From: Coriaria nepalensis
Taxonomy: Eukaryota > Streptophyta > Magnoliopsida > Cucurbitales > Coriariaceae
Direction of reading: 5' to 3'
Assembly (NCBI GenBank): GCA_027186245.1
Contig: CP114488.1
Coordinates: forward strand, 1,872,501 to 1,936,500
Length of the DNA stretch: 64,000 nucleotides
Below the pieces are notes generated by a model. It was not told the DNA's origin, searched no databases, and was given only the letters and a program-made list of their open reading frames with translations. Of this stretch, positions 35,555 to 48,957 are shown in pieces. Position 1 is the stretch's first letter, and every line of letters starts with the position of its first letter. Made by a program: the position numbers and the translations under genes.

Positions 35555-37597
35555 ATGAAGAACGAAGATCAAGTTAGGTCTCTGTTTGGGATCTCTCTTT
35601 CGAATCGACCTAAATGGCAGCAATTCCTCATCTGCTCCTCTGGATTCTTCTTCGGCTACCTCGTTAATGGTGTTTGCGAGGTTCGTTAATCAATCTGTAA
35701 TATATCTAGAAAATGTTGGGAAATAAATTACAGTGAAATGTAGTTGACTTCGCACCACCCCTAATTTATTTTTCCCACTTCACTTTCTCTCCAACCAAAC
35801 ACAGTTATTTGTCCTTGGATCACTGTTCTATCGGACTTAATATATAACTTCCGTAAATGATATGAGGTTTTTTCTCCCTTTTCTTATTGTTGAATTTCTC
35901 TTGTCATTGACCTTATTCTGCTATCTGTTATGATCTGATCAGGAATATGTGTATAATCGGCTCCAATTCAGGTACTTATCAGTCAATAATTTCTTATTTT
36001 TCTTGTTTCTTCGGTTCTTCACATTTTGTTTGGGCTAATTAGGCTTTTTTAATATCTTGGGGGGTTCAATTTCTAAATCTTGGCAGTTATGGGTGGTATT
36101 TCACCTTCATTCAAGGGTTTGTGTACTTGTCCCTGATATATTTGCAAGGCTTCACTACAAAGCAAATGGTGAATCCATGGAGGACTTATGTTAAACTGGC
36201 AGGTGTTCTTATGGGTTCTCATGGATTAACCAAAGGGTCCTTGGCCTTCCTTAACTACCCTGCTCAAATCATGTTCAAATCCACCAAGGTAAAAATGGTT
36301 AAAAAAAAAAAAACAAACCCCAGTTTCACTTCCTTTTGGAAAACCCAATTTCTGCTTCTGATTTTCTATTTGTGTGGGGAATTTCAGGTTCTTCCTGTAA
36401 TGGTGATGGGAGCCTTCATTCCAGGGCTGAGAAGGAAATACCCACTCCATGAATACATATCTGCAATTCTATTAGTTCTTGGTCTAATTCTCTTCACCTT
36501 AGCAGATGCTTCTACTTCACCAAATTTCAGCATATATGGTGTCTTAATGATAAGTGGTGCTTTAGTAATGGATGCCTTTCTGGGTAATTTGCAAGAAGCA
36601 ATTTTCACAATGAATCCTGATACTTCACAGGTGGATTGAAATCTTCCTGTTCTTCATTATCTCTTTATTTTTATTTTGCATTTTGATTATCATTGTTATG
36701 TCTTTTTTCTAGACGGAGATGCTTTTCTGCTCAACAGTAGTTGGATTGCCTTTCCTAGCACTACCTATGGTGTTAACTGGAGAGCTTTTTAGAGCTTGGA
36801 ATTCTTGTTCCGAGGTAAATATCACTATTTCTTCTTCTCTTTATTTTTATTGTGCGTATCTACTTCATACTGGTTTACTCTATGCTTGCAGCATCCTTAT
36901 GTGTATGGGGTGTTAGTTTTTGAAGCCATGTCCACATATGTTGGGCAAGTATCTGTTCTGTCACTCATCGCCATTTTTGGAGCTGCCACCACTGCCATGG
37001 TAATTACTATGTCTTAAATGTATTTTATTGTTTATTTGTTCATTTATTTATTTATAATGAGCATCTCATAAGGTAAGACTGGCGAGTCCTGTTTTTCTGA
37101 CACAAGATTTGAACAAATCTAGTATTTTATATCAGAAATCAATCTTCATCATCGGCATTGAATGAGTCACTTTGGAATTCAAATTGGGAGTGAATCTCAT
37201 TAATCATAGCATGTTTTCAAATGTTAAAACTGGAGTTTAGATATTTCAGTTTAGACTCATTAAAATCTAACTAAATCTAGATTCCAGTTTACTCAATTTC
37301 TAGTTTAGGTCCATAAAATCTGATGGAACTATCTATTTTCCCATATTTACCAAACTGCAGATAACAACAGCTAGAAAGGGGGTAACGTTGTTGCTTTCAT
37401 ACTTGATATTCACAAAGCCATTGACTGAACAGCATGGAACTGGGCTGTTACTTATAGCCTTGGGAATCATGTTGAAGATGTTCCCAGACAACAAACTGCC
37501 TTCTAGAAATCCTCCTGGCCACGAAAAATCCTCGTACAAGCTCGTCACTCATGAGAATGAAGTTGTTGAAGATGTTGAGAAGCGGCCATTGATATGA
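35555..37597 (+). CDS. Nucleotide-sugar transporter, UTR2/UTR4 type (drug/metabolite transporter superfamily)
   Basis: This is a Golgi/ER multi-pass antiporter of the SLC35B2/B3-like group, annotated in Arabidopsis as UDP-galactose/UDP-glucose transporter. Seven exons: 35555-35680, 35943-35971, 36087-36288, 36388-36630, 36713-36814, 36892-36999, 37361-37597. They give 348 residues. Motifs include [25 protein letters not shown], the [14 protein letters not shown] loop typical of the family, [12 protein letters not shown], and a C-terminal [24 protein letters not shown]. About ten hydrophobic spans are evident. The C-terminal tail is hydrophilic. From memory the closest genes are At4g23010 and At1g12600. 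The transported substrate is not shown by the sequence. Confidence 0.93.
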
Positions 37598-38511
37598 AAC
37601 TGGCTGGTAAATGGATCCTCTCAAGTACTAGACAATGGCCATTACTCAAGTTCGGAAAATTATGTATACTTTTTTTCTTTCCCTAAATTACTTGATTATT
37701 TTTTTTTGGGTTCTCTGTTCATTGTTCATGCTTTGCTTTTATATTTTGACACAAGATTGTATCATTTTGTATTTTCTCAAAAGTTTAGTGAAGGAAATAA
37801 GAGAATTATAGAAAGAAAAATTTACAAGTTTTGTGTTATTTATGTGTGTTAATGCTTTAAAAATAACTACAAATTTCTTGGGATATAACTCAAATCCGGT
37901 TAATTAACTTTTTAATTTATATATCAATTATTTAGTATTTGCGTTATTTAAATGTGACTATTTGGTCCCTACCAACCTTATTTAAAAAATTAATTTATTA
38001 CTCTTATATTTTAAATATTTTATTATTTATATTTTTTTCCCTTATTTTTAAATATAATTTAATTAAAAAAATAAAAAAATTGAAAAAAGGAAGAAGCTAG
38101 TTTTGTGAGGCCCAAGACCAAGTCTTAATTTTTAAAGCCCTCCACTGTTAGGCCCAAGTATAATTTTTCACGTAATCAAAGATGTCTAGAAAAACTTGAG
38201 GTGGTTGTGGGTCCCAGGGAATGGGGCGATCCGACAAACATGTCAAAACTGCACATGGCCCAGTTAGACATTGAAAACGAGCACATGAATAACGTCCGTC
38301 TTTGATCCGACGGTCCTAAATGAAAGTTACTTCCCGTCCACATGAATAACGTGCGTCTTTTTTTTTTTTTTCATTTTAATTCTATTGCTTTCTTTCCCCC
38401 GAAAAAAGGTCTCCTTTCCAGTCTGTTCTTCCCTTTTCAGCTGGAAACAAAACCCTAATCTCCCCCCACCCCCCCGCGTCCCTTTTGCTCCTTTTCTGTA
38501 GCAGGAAAATC
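37598..38511. other. Intergenic region between the transporter and NUP50-like genes
   Basis: Contains 3' UTR, AT-rich spacer and the NUP50-like promoter. CACATGAATAACGT followed by CGTCTTT occurs twice, about 57 bp apart (38282 and 38339). A T-run and a C-rich tract (about 38461-38475) precede the ATG. No other gene is seen. Confidence 0.4.
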
Positions 38512-41353
38512 ATGAGAGGAGCGAAACGTTTCGGCGTATCGGATTCAGGCTCAGACGCAAACGACTCGTCCGTATGTGTTTTCTCTGCCAACCCTTTTCT
38601 CTACTTTCTCTTTTGCGTTCATTGCCTCCAAAACCCTGACTCTTCTTTTCCTTCTTCCATTTTTTATATCTTTAAAAAATTCTTCTTGAAATTTCACTTC
38701 GCCAATTGGATATGAAAAGTTTGAGCTTAGATTTAAGTCTGTGTGTTTAACAATTATGTTTCAATTTTATTGAGTTTAGAATTTTGATTTTTCTTCCTAT
38801 GGTTCTGTTTAGTAAGTAGAAATTAGTGGTTCGATACTGGGTAATTTAATAAAGCATGACTAAAGCTAATTACGTGTTCAGCCAATAAGAAAGTGATTAG
38901 ATTATTGGAGAAGTTATTTATGATCTTGAGCTTGAATTAGAGCTCCAGTGGAGTAGTTGATCCTACAATGGTTTTTATAGCTAACCATCTAGTCTAAGGC
39001 GTAGCATCTGAACCAAGTCAGATGAATTGAATGACGCGAGTTTTTCGAAATTTGTTTTTAAGGCAGGATTTTCCAAATCAGACTTGGGTCACCTTTGATC
39101 TTGTAATTTGGATGCTTTTCCCCTTAATATTATTTATTTTGTGAAGATTCTATTTTAATTGAGATGATTTTTTAATTTATTTTGTGGGATTGTGGGACTA
39201 AAAGAGTTCTAGCCGTTCCTTCTGAGGCTTATAGATTTCTTCTTCTTTTTTGGCAATGAATATATGCAGTTCCATAACAAAAGAATAACAGTGGCCCCCC
39301 CTGTTGGTGTTCATAGGTTCGATTCATCACAACAACAGATGAGAGGAACTCCTCCTCCACTAGATATCCATCAAGCCAAATCATCACAGCAGCATGTGAG
39401 AGCTCTCAATACTCAGTTTGCAAGGTCTTTAATTGTTTCCCATATCTTGCTAAACCCTAATTTGTCATACAGTTTAGTTTGCATTTAGCTAATCTTTCTG
39501 TCATTTTTTTTTAATCTTACAATGAATATCGTTGACCACTTCTTGTCTTAGATTTTCTGGACCTTTCAATTAACTGATGCCTTTATTAAATTGGGTATAT
39601 TTGTTATTTTATTAAACAGTTGGGTCCAAGCACAATTAAAAAATTATCCTGATGAACTGTGGGAAGATGGTGTTAGAGACTACCTAGCTCATGCTTCCAT
39701 CATTATGGTATGCCCTTCCGACTTTTATACCATTTGGAAGGTGCTGTTTCTTTATTATGATTTATGCTGTGATAAACTAGTTGAGGTCGTGTGTTTTGGA
39801 ACATAATCAGTTGTTGAATAAATCTCTCTTGTAAGAATCCATCCATGATGTTTGCTTCTCTTGATTCCTGAAATGCATTATATCTCCTGCCTTAAAAGAT
39901 GTCCCTTCTTTTTTCTTTCCCAGGAAAAATTCAGTGACGTTGTCAATTGGATCAAAGAACACACAGCAAAAGGGGAAAATTCAATTTCTAAGGGATCTCC
40001 TTCACTTGAGAATAAAATAGTTCCCAAAAGTAAGAGTATCGAGATAAAGACATTCCAGGGGAGTGGTACTGGGCTTACTCCGACAAGTTCAACTACAAGC
40101 CTTGCAACTCCATGGAGCTTTGGAGTATTCTCCAACAGTACTCTCAACCCTCCCGTTTCATTTGGTACGACTCCTTTTCAAACTTAGGACTATATCTTTT
40201 CTATGAGTTTTTATTTATTTATTTAAATTTGATTAGTGTTATCTGTTCAGGATTGCCAAATTCAGACCCCACAATTGGGTGTTTTGGAGGTCAGAGTTCT
40301 GTTCTCACAAACTGCAATGGCACAGAAGATGCAGATGGCGGTGAGAAATTTGAACCTTTTTTTCTTTAATTTTTTTTATCATAGATGTTTAGTACTTGCC
40401 TCTCGTTCAACCTCCTTGTAGGCTTGGTTTTCGTGTGATTTATACTTAATTTCATGCGTTATAGATCTTGAAGTGAGTGGTGTTTTTAGATGTAGAAAAT
40501 GAAGAGGAGCAGCCTAGCAGCCCATCTGTGAAGAAGTCTGAAGAGAAGGGTGTTGTTTTAGTACATGAAGTAAAGTGCAAACTCTATGTAAAGGTAATAT
40601 TTTATTTATTTTTGACGAAAAGAAAACTATATAATAAGGGTAGGATTCTTCAAATTGTGTAATTTGGTGAATATTGCACTCTTCTTTCAACATGCTTGGA
40701 GAACCCCATATCTAGTCTTCTAGAGACTCCTGTTTGAATTGGATTGCATTCTAACTTCATCTCTGCATGGTTTCTTTGATATGTCCAGTCAAGTGATCCG
40801 GCAGATAAGGATGCGTGGAAAGATAAAGGAACAGGGAAACTTTCCATTAAATGCAAAGAAGGAATTAGCAAGGCCACTAAAGAATCCAAGCCGACAATTA
40901 TCATTCGAAATGATGTAAGCTTGGCCTTTTATTTCTAGTTTCTTTAGAACAATCTCCCCTTTTTTGTTAGCCAGGTTTTTTACTCTCTGTATAACCCTTT
41001 TAATTTCGGGCAGGTTGGAAGATTGCTGCTTAATGCGCTGATATACCCAGGCATCAAGACAAATCTACAAAAGAATTCCCTTGTCGCAATATTCCACACT
41101 TCGGTAAAAGGCTGAATGTTCTTTAATAAGAAATTTATGGATGGCAAATATTGTTTTGTACGAGGCATTTTTTTCCATTATTTATGAACATCAGCTGATA
41201 CATGACTTAATCACCTTGTAGGGCGAGGGTGATGGAAATGACGGTGGCAGCAATGAAACCGTGGTCGCCCGCACCTTTTTAATCAGGTTAAAAACTGAGG
41301 AGGATCGGAACAAGCTTGCAACTGCCATTCAAGAATATGCTCCTGCATCTTGA
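38512..41353 (+). CDS. NUP50-like nucleoporin with RanBP1 domain
   Basis: This is a mobile nuclear-basket nucleoporin that binds importin-alpha and Ran during nuclear transport. Nine exons: 38512-38571, 39270-39424, 39620-39707, 39924-40164, 40251-40340, 40490-40593, 40789-40914, 41014-41103, 41222-41353. They give 361 residues, all in phase. The N-terminus MRGAKRFG and the KRITVAPPV stretch fit the NUP50 N-terminal importin-binding region. NTQFASWVQAQLKNYPDELWEDGVRDYL (about 65-95) is conserved in plant homologues. A Ser/Thr-rich linker with a few FG pairs follows. The RanBP1-type PH fold covers about residues 232-355 (VKCKLYVK, DKGTGKLSIK, NALIYPGI, VARTFLIRLKTEED). I am confident of the family. 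The exact orthologue (NUP50a or NUP50b) is not resolved. Confidence 0.92.
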
Positions 41354-41639
41354 GAAACTTAACTAAATCAGTTTTGATGATGATGTTCTGGAGTTTTGCT
41401 TTTTTTTTTTTTTCTTGTGAGGGCAGCTTATAATCTATAGTCTCTCTTCAAGAAACTGGCAGACCTGTACCATAGAAGAAAGAATGATGGTCGCAACATT
41501 TATTTCAATAATACAAGTTAACTCTTCTTATGAATCTTTTGTCTCTCGCTACATTTATATTTTTTATGATGATTCAAAGTAAATGTAATTTGTGTAAGAA
41601 GGAAATCAGTTTAAACATATGAACATATGTTTTTGGTGA

Positions 41640-43990
41640 TCATGATTTGTGATGTGTCCTAATCAGAATAGATCTATCATATGCATATGTATAGAATCTA
41701 TGTTTGTTTTATTCAGTTTTAGTCCATATGAACATAAAATTCTAGATTCTCACAGAAACATAAGTTAATCAAGTATTAGCATCTGATACCACTATTGTGA
41801 ATCTATATTTGTTTAATTAAGTTTTAATCCTTTTTTATCAAGTTAAATCCGAAACCCTAATATGATCTAAGACGTCCATATTAAGTTTTCATTCCAGATT
41901 TGCAGAATAAAGAGATTAGAGAAAGAAAAACAACACTAGAATACTTATAGTGATTCGTCTAACACATCTAATAATATCAAGAGGTTACATCCACATGTAA
42001 GCTCATGAAATCCCGTGAACCTGTATCAGTATAAGAATCGGCCCGTACAGATTATAATATCATCAAAGACGAACAACAAACACACATCAATTTTCAGGTC
42101 TGTACATGCTTTAAGAAGAAAATCAAATAGACTTTCAATCATCAGAGGAAACGCAACCTCTGAACAAAATTTACAGAATCAACCATGAATTAATAAGATC
42201 ACACCATAAGATAGATAAAGATCAGATCATACACATCAATCACACAACCAGAGAAAAGAGAGCGAGAGAGATCATGATGGAGATTATGTTTATTGAGACT
42301 TTGGAGATCATGATGGATATCATACTTATTGAGACTCAAGTTATTTAAAACTCAAAAACACGAATTGGTCATTGTTATAAGCTCTCAAGAATTGACATTG
42401 ATGATTCAGATAGATAATCATATAGTTCATCACTTTAAGTGCTTAGGGTGACCGATCTTATAGTGTAGTGCCCCCTCCTACTGGCTATATTACTTATTGA
42501 ATTATCTATTCTAGAACGACTAACTTTCCTTTCTAATACTTACCTACAAACACAAATAACTGCTATGAGCTAAAAAACTCAGTAAATTAAAGTTTTATCT
42601 CACATGCACAAAACATATTCAAATACATTTTAAAACTCGATAGAATAGTTTTGTAAACTTTTCTAAAACTTTATATGCATATGAGATGCTCTTTCTACTA
42701 TGGGTCTTAAGGATGCTGCCGCCGGCTCTACTGTGATCTATGGTTCTCTGTGACAAAAAATAACTATGATCAGTAACTCCGCTCAATCCGCCCTAATCAG
42801 ATCATAACTCGGATCAACGACCTCTCTCCGTTAGACCAGAACGAGTAAATCTCTAAGTTCAGCGACTATGCTTAGTTCGTCCTAACCAGAGATCACCTCA
42901 CTGTAATGTTATGCTTATGTAATGTCAAACATCACACTCATCAATAAAAGCATAACATTTCTCTTTACTATTTTTGCATAAAACTGAAGGCGCATTCTAT
43001 ATTTTTGGAAAAAAATGTATATTCAACTAATATAAACTCAATTCCAACATGTCTTAAAAAAATAGCACCACGCAATCAATTCAATATTTAACATGCTATG
43101 TTGCATTCATAATAATATCATAAATTTCATGCTGAACAAACAATAAAAAGACTTGTGTTATAGGTAAGATTTTACTGACTTGTGGTACGCCCTACCTTGG
43201 TAGAAGCTTACTACAATGCTTCTGACTTTGGTTAGCTACTAACCTAGCCAAACATGTGTTTTCATTTTAGTATGAACTTTATTATCAATTCTACTTAAAA
43301 ACACATAATTTACTTAAGGTGTCAAAAATTATGTTTTTGCTACAATACCCGTGGACCCAGTCGACCCCGTTGACTCATATGGGTACTTTACCTACTGAAG
43401 GGTCGAGGTGTCTAGCTATCGACCCTATCAACCTTTTTTCATCTTGAAGACATTGACCTCGTCGACTCGTGTCAAAAGCACTTTCGGATCGAACACTCTT
43501 CCTAGACCGAGGTCTTTTTTGCTTTCCCAAACTAAGATCTTCCTATACCGAGGTCTTATATAACGTCTCTCGGTCTGGATTTTCGATCTAGACCAATGTC
43601 TTTTCTTCTTTTCCAGACTGAGATATTTTTTTCTTTCCCAAACCAAGACTTATAATAATGTCTCTCGGTCTGGTTTTCGGTACAGATAGAGAACTGTTCC
43701 TTCATTCTCGGACCGAGTTCTCGGTCTAAAAGGACAAAAACATATTTGAGTTCTTTGTTTCAAATTAATTTCTTATATTTCATCAAGTCTATTCTTAATT
43801 TCGACCTATTATACATGAACCGAAGATCTTAAGTATAAAAGCAGTGATGATTCTTACCATCAACTGTTCTTAGCTAATATACTTTGTTTCGGACGAATGG
43901 CCCAATGTCGTGTCTACAGTGCCTAGAGAGGTGTTACGCACTAGAATGTATAGTATTTTTGTCGAACTATGATGCAGCAATTAATGAACA
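41640..43990 (-). mobile_element. Possible LTR-retrotransposon remnant (non-coding)
   Basis: The complement of 41779-41791 reads TGGTATCAGATGC, close to the initiator-tRNA primer-binding site TGGTATCAGAGC. It is preceded on that strand by a sequence ending TTCACA, a plausible LTR end. This would make a minus-oriented LTR starting at 41796 in window coordinates. The following 2 kb is non-coding and unlike the flanks. A 35-bp unit is duplicated at 42269-42340. ACCGAGGTCTT- and TCTCGGTCTGG-type motifs are repeated at 43480-43730. No protein domain or second LTR was found, so this remains tentative. Confidence 0.35.
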
Positions 43991-44960
43991 CGAGGAGGTA
44001 GAGCAACCATAATTTCATGCTATTAATTGTAAATGCTTATTTAATCAAACCAGTTTAATCAATAAGTTTGTGATAGAAATTTAGGATTAATCAATAGTCT
44101 CAATCAATCAATAAGAATTACTCTTGTCATAGAAAAAATAATATATCAAAAAGACTAGATAGATCCTTTGGTTGGTGTTATATAAATTAAGCTTATTTTA
44201 TTAATAAAAATATGTAATATTTGATAAAATATTTGTAGGAAAAAGAAAAGAAAAGAAATTTTGTAGTTAAATGTAAATCGAAAAATTAAGATTCGTTCCG
44301 AATTATACGAATCAAATTTAATTTAATCTTTTCTAAAAAATAATATCATTTGATAATAAATATTTATATCTTTTAATAAAAGAATTTTAACTTTTATTTA
44401 ATAAACATTAGTAAGCTTATGTTCCGACCGACTCCAAACTGAAATGGGCTATAAGTTGTAATACAAACAGGACAAAATATCACGAGCTATGTAATTAATG
44501 GAAGGGACAAGAAAATGCTGTCCTTGCTTAGCTAACTTGTAAGCTTATGTTCCATCTAACATTTCTATGACAATTAATTGTGAACTTATTCTTTCTTTTC
44601 TTCATCATCTACTTTTTACTGCATTAATTGAGGCCGAGCTACTTGACTTAAATCACTCACACAATAGTTGAAACTCAGTAAAAAAAAAAAAAAGAAAAAA
44701 ATAATGGTAAATATCTTATCATATACTATAGTTTAGAAAATTAAACTTTTTTTTTTTTTGCCGAATACTATCCTTAAAATCATAATTATTAGCATATTTT
44801 AAACAAATAAAAATTAAATTATGGTTGATGGGCCTAAATCAAACATTAAGTTGTCATTTTGTAATGATACCACAAGATACGGTGGAATGAAACAAAAAAA
44901 AGTGTCTCATATATATATATATATATATATATACCGTAAAATTTCTCTATTTAAAAAAAA

Positions 44961-45019
<59 letters not shown>

Positions 45020-45497
45020 TGATTGAATAATAATTTCGAACACTTAGTCGCATTTCCTAAATAAAACTACCCACCTTTTTTAATAGAAGCAATATTGATG
45101 TAATCTACCGACCCTCATTAATCACAACACGAAATTATGTCAGACAGACCATTTTAGCAGTTGTTAGTTGCCATTATTTCAGCAAAGAAAAATTGATGAA
45201 TATTTATAAGAAATTAATACAAGTAGCTATCTAGCTTTGTTGTCTACGATAGGTTGATCAATTAGTTGCTTCATTTCCCAATTTCGGCCAAGCGATCTCA
45301 TTAGATTGATCATGTCGTCATAATACCGAATCGAATGATTCGATAGGTATCATAATTTCTGCATTTTCTTGTTTCTAAAAAGTCTCTTCCTACATATTTT
45401 CTTTCGCCGACTAAATTGGATGAGGAAATCTTTCTGTGTTTCTGTTCATGTTTTCAGCGACTGTATTGTAGTTCGCCGGCAGAGGGAAGTAGTCGTG
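43991..45497. other. AT-rich spacer with TA/A microsatellites
   Basis: (TA)n at about 44910-44932, and an A run of about 24 followed by about 20 TA units at 44954-45017. No gene is supported up to the GMC promoter. Confidence 0.5.
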
Positions 45498-45508
45498 TAT
45501 ATATAAGG
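45498..45508 (+). promoter_or_regulatory. TATA box of the GMC oxidoreductase gene
   Basis: TATATATAAGG lies 89 bp upstream of the ATG at 45597, which fits a start site near 45530 and a short leader. Confidence 0.55.
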
Positions 45509-45596
45509 AAAGAAAGCTGGGCTTGGATTTGTAGAAACCAAAGTTTGCCTTTTCAAACGATTGATCAACATCTGATCTTTCTTATTCTTGAAGGCG

Positions 45597-48104
45597 ATGG
45601 ATTCTGGGTGGTGGAGATTACTTCTTGAGGCTTCTCTTGCGGCAGTTCTTTTCTTTCATTGTGTTTCCGTCGCTGAAAAAGGTATCATATTCTTCTTCTA
45701 CATATATATATATATGATAATTTCTTTACTAATTCATTGTGTCACTCTCTCTCTTTTTTGTCACAGCGCCAAATTTCAGCTTCATGCACAATGCACTATC
45801 AGCACCACCAGTATCCTACTATGACTTCATCATTATTGGTGGCGGCACCGCCGGCTGCCCCTTAGCCGCCACTTTATCTCAAAACTATTCTGTTTTACTT
45901 CTTGAACGTGGCGGCGCACCTTATGGAAACCCCAATATCACCAACTTATCGGCTTTTGGTGCCGCCCTTTCGGACCTCTCACCCTCGTCCCCTTCCCAAC
46001 GATTCATTTCTGAGGACGGAGTCATCAATGCTAGGGCTAGAGTTCTAGGTGGTGCAAGTTGCTTGAATGCTGGATTCTACACTCGCGCCTCTCCAGACTA
46101 CGTTAGGTACATATCATATACACAGTAAAAGTTTACAGAAAATCTATCTGACGATCCAAATTTTAATTCACCATAGTTTGATCATGGCTTTGAATTAGAA
46201 AAGATACTGATGTGAATGGTGCCATGTTAGGCGTGTTGGATGGGATGGTCGACTAGTTAATGAGTCATATCAATGGGTGGAACGGGAAGTAGCATTTCGC
46301 CCTCCGATGGGGCCGTGGCAGTCGGGGGTTCGAGATGGGTTGCTAGAAGCAGGGATCTTACCGAACAATGGGTTCACATATGATCATTTGCATGGGACTA
46401 AGGTTGGAGGCACCATTTTTGACCTAGAAGGACACAGGCACACGGCGGCAGATTTATTAGAATATGCTAATCCTTCTAACCTTACATTATATTTGCATGC
46501 TTCTGTGCACAAAATACTGTTTAGAATCAAAGGTATTTTTATTCGCATACTATTCCAATGTATATATATGAAAAATACTTCATTATACTATATCTATCCT
46601 ATAGATGATCTTATATATCTTATAAACTTTGTGTACGGTTGAACTGATCATACGCAGTAGATACGGTCAAACAAAAAATTAACCTCTTTATATGGGTGAT
46701 ATCTGATTGTGCATGTATGACAGGAAGATCAAGGCCGTTGGCCCATGGAGTGATATTTAGAGATAGAAACGGAGCCCAACATAGAGCATACCTAAACGAT
46801 GGACACAAGAATGAAATAATTGTCTCAGCCGGAGCACTTGGAAGCCCACAGCTACTAATGTTGAGCGGAGTGGGCCCAGCAGATCACCTTAGGGCCCATA
46901 AAATTGATGTTGTGCTGGACCAGCCGCTAGTGGGCCAAGGCATGTCAGATAACCCCATGAATGCTATATTTATTCCCTCCCCTGTTCCGGTTGAGGTCTC
47001 CCTCATTCAGGTCGTCGGAATAACACGATATGGAAGCTACATCGAAGCTGCCGGTGGGGAAAACTTCGCTGGAGGTTCTTCAACTAGAGATTTTGGAATG
47101 TTTTCTCCAAAGGTAATATTTATATATCTTTTCTATAATTTAAGTATTTTTTGAATAATTATATATTTTTTAAAGAACCGAATAATATCACATTATTAAA
47201 AAAGTATATAATATTATCCATTTACAATATTTTTAAATAATTATATATTTTGGAATGTTTTCTCTTGATTTATATCCATTTAATTACCTATCTTATCTTT
47301 TAATATTTTTCAAGATCATACATTTTCATATGTACTAATTTATATCATTGCAATCAAAAGAAGTCTAAGAAGAAGACACTCTAAAGTCTAAATTAATTTA
47401 CTATGCAGATTGGGCAGTTATCGACGGTCCCACCAAAACAAAGGACCCCACAAGCACTAGCCAAAGCAGAAGAGCTAATGAACAATCTGGCCGACTCAGC
47501 ATTCCGCGGCGGATTCATCCTAGAAAAGGTCTTGGGTCCAGAATCCAGGGGTCATTTGGAGCTCCGAACCGTTAACCCAAACGACAACCCGTCGGTCACC
47601 TTCAACTACTTCAAATCACCCCTCGACTTGCGACGTTGCGTTCTAGGAATTCGCATTATAGAACGAATAGTAGAGTCGAGGCCTTTCTCTAGGTTTAGAT
47701 ACGATAACATTCCGACCTCGACACTATTGAATATGACGGCTAATAGTCCGATAAACCTTTTGCCCAGACATAGCAATACATCAACGTCTTTGGAACAGTT
47801 TTGTAAGGATACGGTAATGACGATCTGGCATTATCACGGCGGGTGTCAAGTCGGGATGGTGGTTGATCGGGATTATAAGGTGATTGGGGTTGATGGTCTT
47901 AGGGTTATTGATGGTTCTACTTTTAATCACTCTCCGGGTACTAACCCTCAAGCAACTGTCATGATGCTTGGAAGGTAACCCTTAAGACATGTCGATATTT
48001 TTTGCACTCAAATCTCGTCAATCATGATTAAGTACGTAGTTAATTTGTGTGTTTAATGATGCAGGTATATGGGAGTAAGGATGCTGAGGGAGAGGCTTCA
48101 CTAA
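45597..48104 (+). CDS. HOTHEAD-type GMC (FAD) oxidoreductase
   Basis: This is a glucose-methanol-choline family flavoprotein. HOTHEAD relatives oxidise omega-hydroxy fatty acids for cutin and act in the secretory pathway or apoplast. Six exons: 45597-45681, 45767-46106, 46231-46532, 46724-47112, 47409-47974, 48065-48104. They give 573 residues, the usual family size. Residues 1-27 form a signal peptide. The FAD-binding GxGxxG is [16 protein letters not shown] near 47-62, followed by LLERGG. GMC signature 1 fits [13 protein letters not shown] and signature 2 [15 protein letters not shown]. The C-terminal catalytic His region is [10 protein letters not shown], then [10 protein letters not shown] and [16 protein letters not shown] chose this ATG because it gives the signal peptide and follows the TATA box at the right distance. 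Frame is intact. Substrate is inferred only from the family. Confidence 0.93.
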
Positions 48105-48499
48105 AAAGGATGGATCTACTTCATGCATTACTTTCAAGTGAAGGGTGGAAGAAGATCATTTACAAAAAATAAAAAATGGATGAAGGAAAGGAAAGGAAAA
48201 ATCTCAAAGTGATTAGCATGCTTTCATTAATAAATAAAATAAATATTAATTAATTGATGCATTTATTTGGTTTTTGATTATTAAATATGTGAGATGATAG
48301 TAATTAATGGATTCGAGTACCTTTTCTTTACTACTATTTTTTTTTCTCATAAAAATCTTATTCTTTTTCTAGTTGTTATAATTATTTATTTATACATCTT
48401 AGAAGGGAGAGAACTAATGTAGGAATATCCAAAAAACAAAACCCATAAAATCAAAGAAAAAGAAAGTGAGAATGAAAACAAAGGAAAGGATATGACATG
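48105..48499. other. GMC gene 3' flank
   Basis: 3' UTR and AT-rich spacer between the GMC stop and the MIR399 promoter. Nothing else is seen. Confidence 0.4.
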
Positions 48500-48507
48500 G
48501 GATATAC
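48500..48507 (+). promoter_or_regulatory. P1BS (PHR1-binding) motif, distal
   Basis: GGATATAC fits GNATATNC, the PHR1 binding site of phosphate-starvation genes. It lies about 460 bp upstream of the MIR399 hairpin. Confidence 0.55.
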
Positions 48508-48777
48508 CTTGAGTCTAGGTTTTGCTGTCATCTGCCACACCACTCCAAAGCAAAAGAGAGAAAGCATCTTCTTCCAAACTCTCTCTATCTCTCTGTCTCT
48601 CTCTTCTTCTTCTTTTTTTTTTTTTTTCTTCTTCTTCTTCTTTTAATTTCCCTGCACCTGCAACATGATATGATGATAAGAAGAGAATTAAAGAGAGGCA
48701 AGTCCATGTAGAATCTCAGACATTTTTTGCAGATAATGGGGTCCCTATCTAGCTGGCATGTAGTGAAATTTCAATAA

Positions 48778-48796
48778 GCATATCCAAGGCATATGC
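48778..48796 (+). promoter_or_regulatory. Tandem P1BS (PHR1-binding) motifs, proximal
   Basis: GCATATCC (48778-48785) and GCATATGC (48789-48796) both fit GNATATNC and are separated by 3 bp. They lie about 50 bp upstream of the putative TATA box of MIR399. Known MIR399 genes are direct PHR1 targets with such sites. Confidence 0.7.
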
Positions 48797-48842
48797 TATT
48801 ATTCAATCATCCTCTCTTTCTCCCATGACCAGACTGAAGAGC

Positions 48843-48850
48843 CTATAAAT
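48843..48850 (+). promoter_or_regulatory. Putative TATA box of MIR399
   Basis: CTATAAAT lies about 110 bp before the hairpin and about 47 bp after the P1BS pair, so transcription would begin near 48875. Confidence 0.5.
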
Positions 48851-48957
48851 TCCATTCAACCACCGTGCCGCTGCATAAAGTGGCCACCATTATCACCGCC
48901 TCCATATAGTTTTAACTAGATTACATAAGCCATATATATATTCGATCTCTATAAGCT

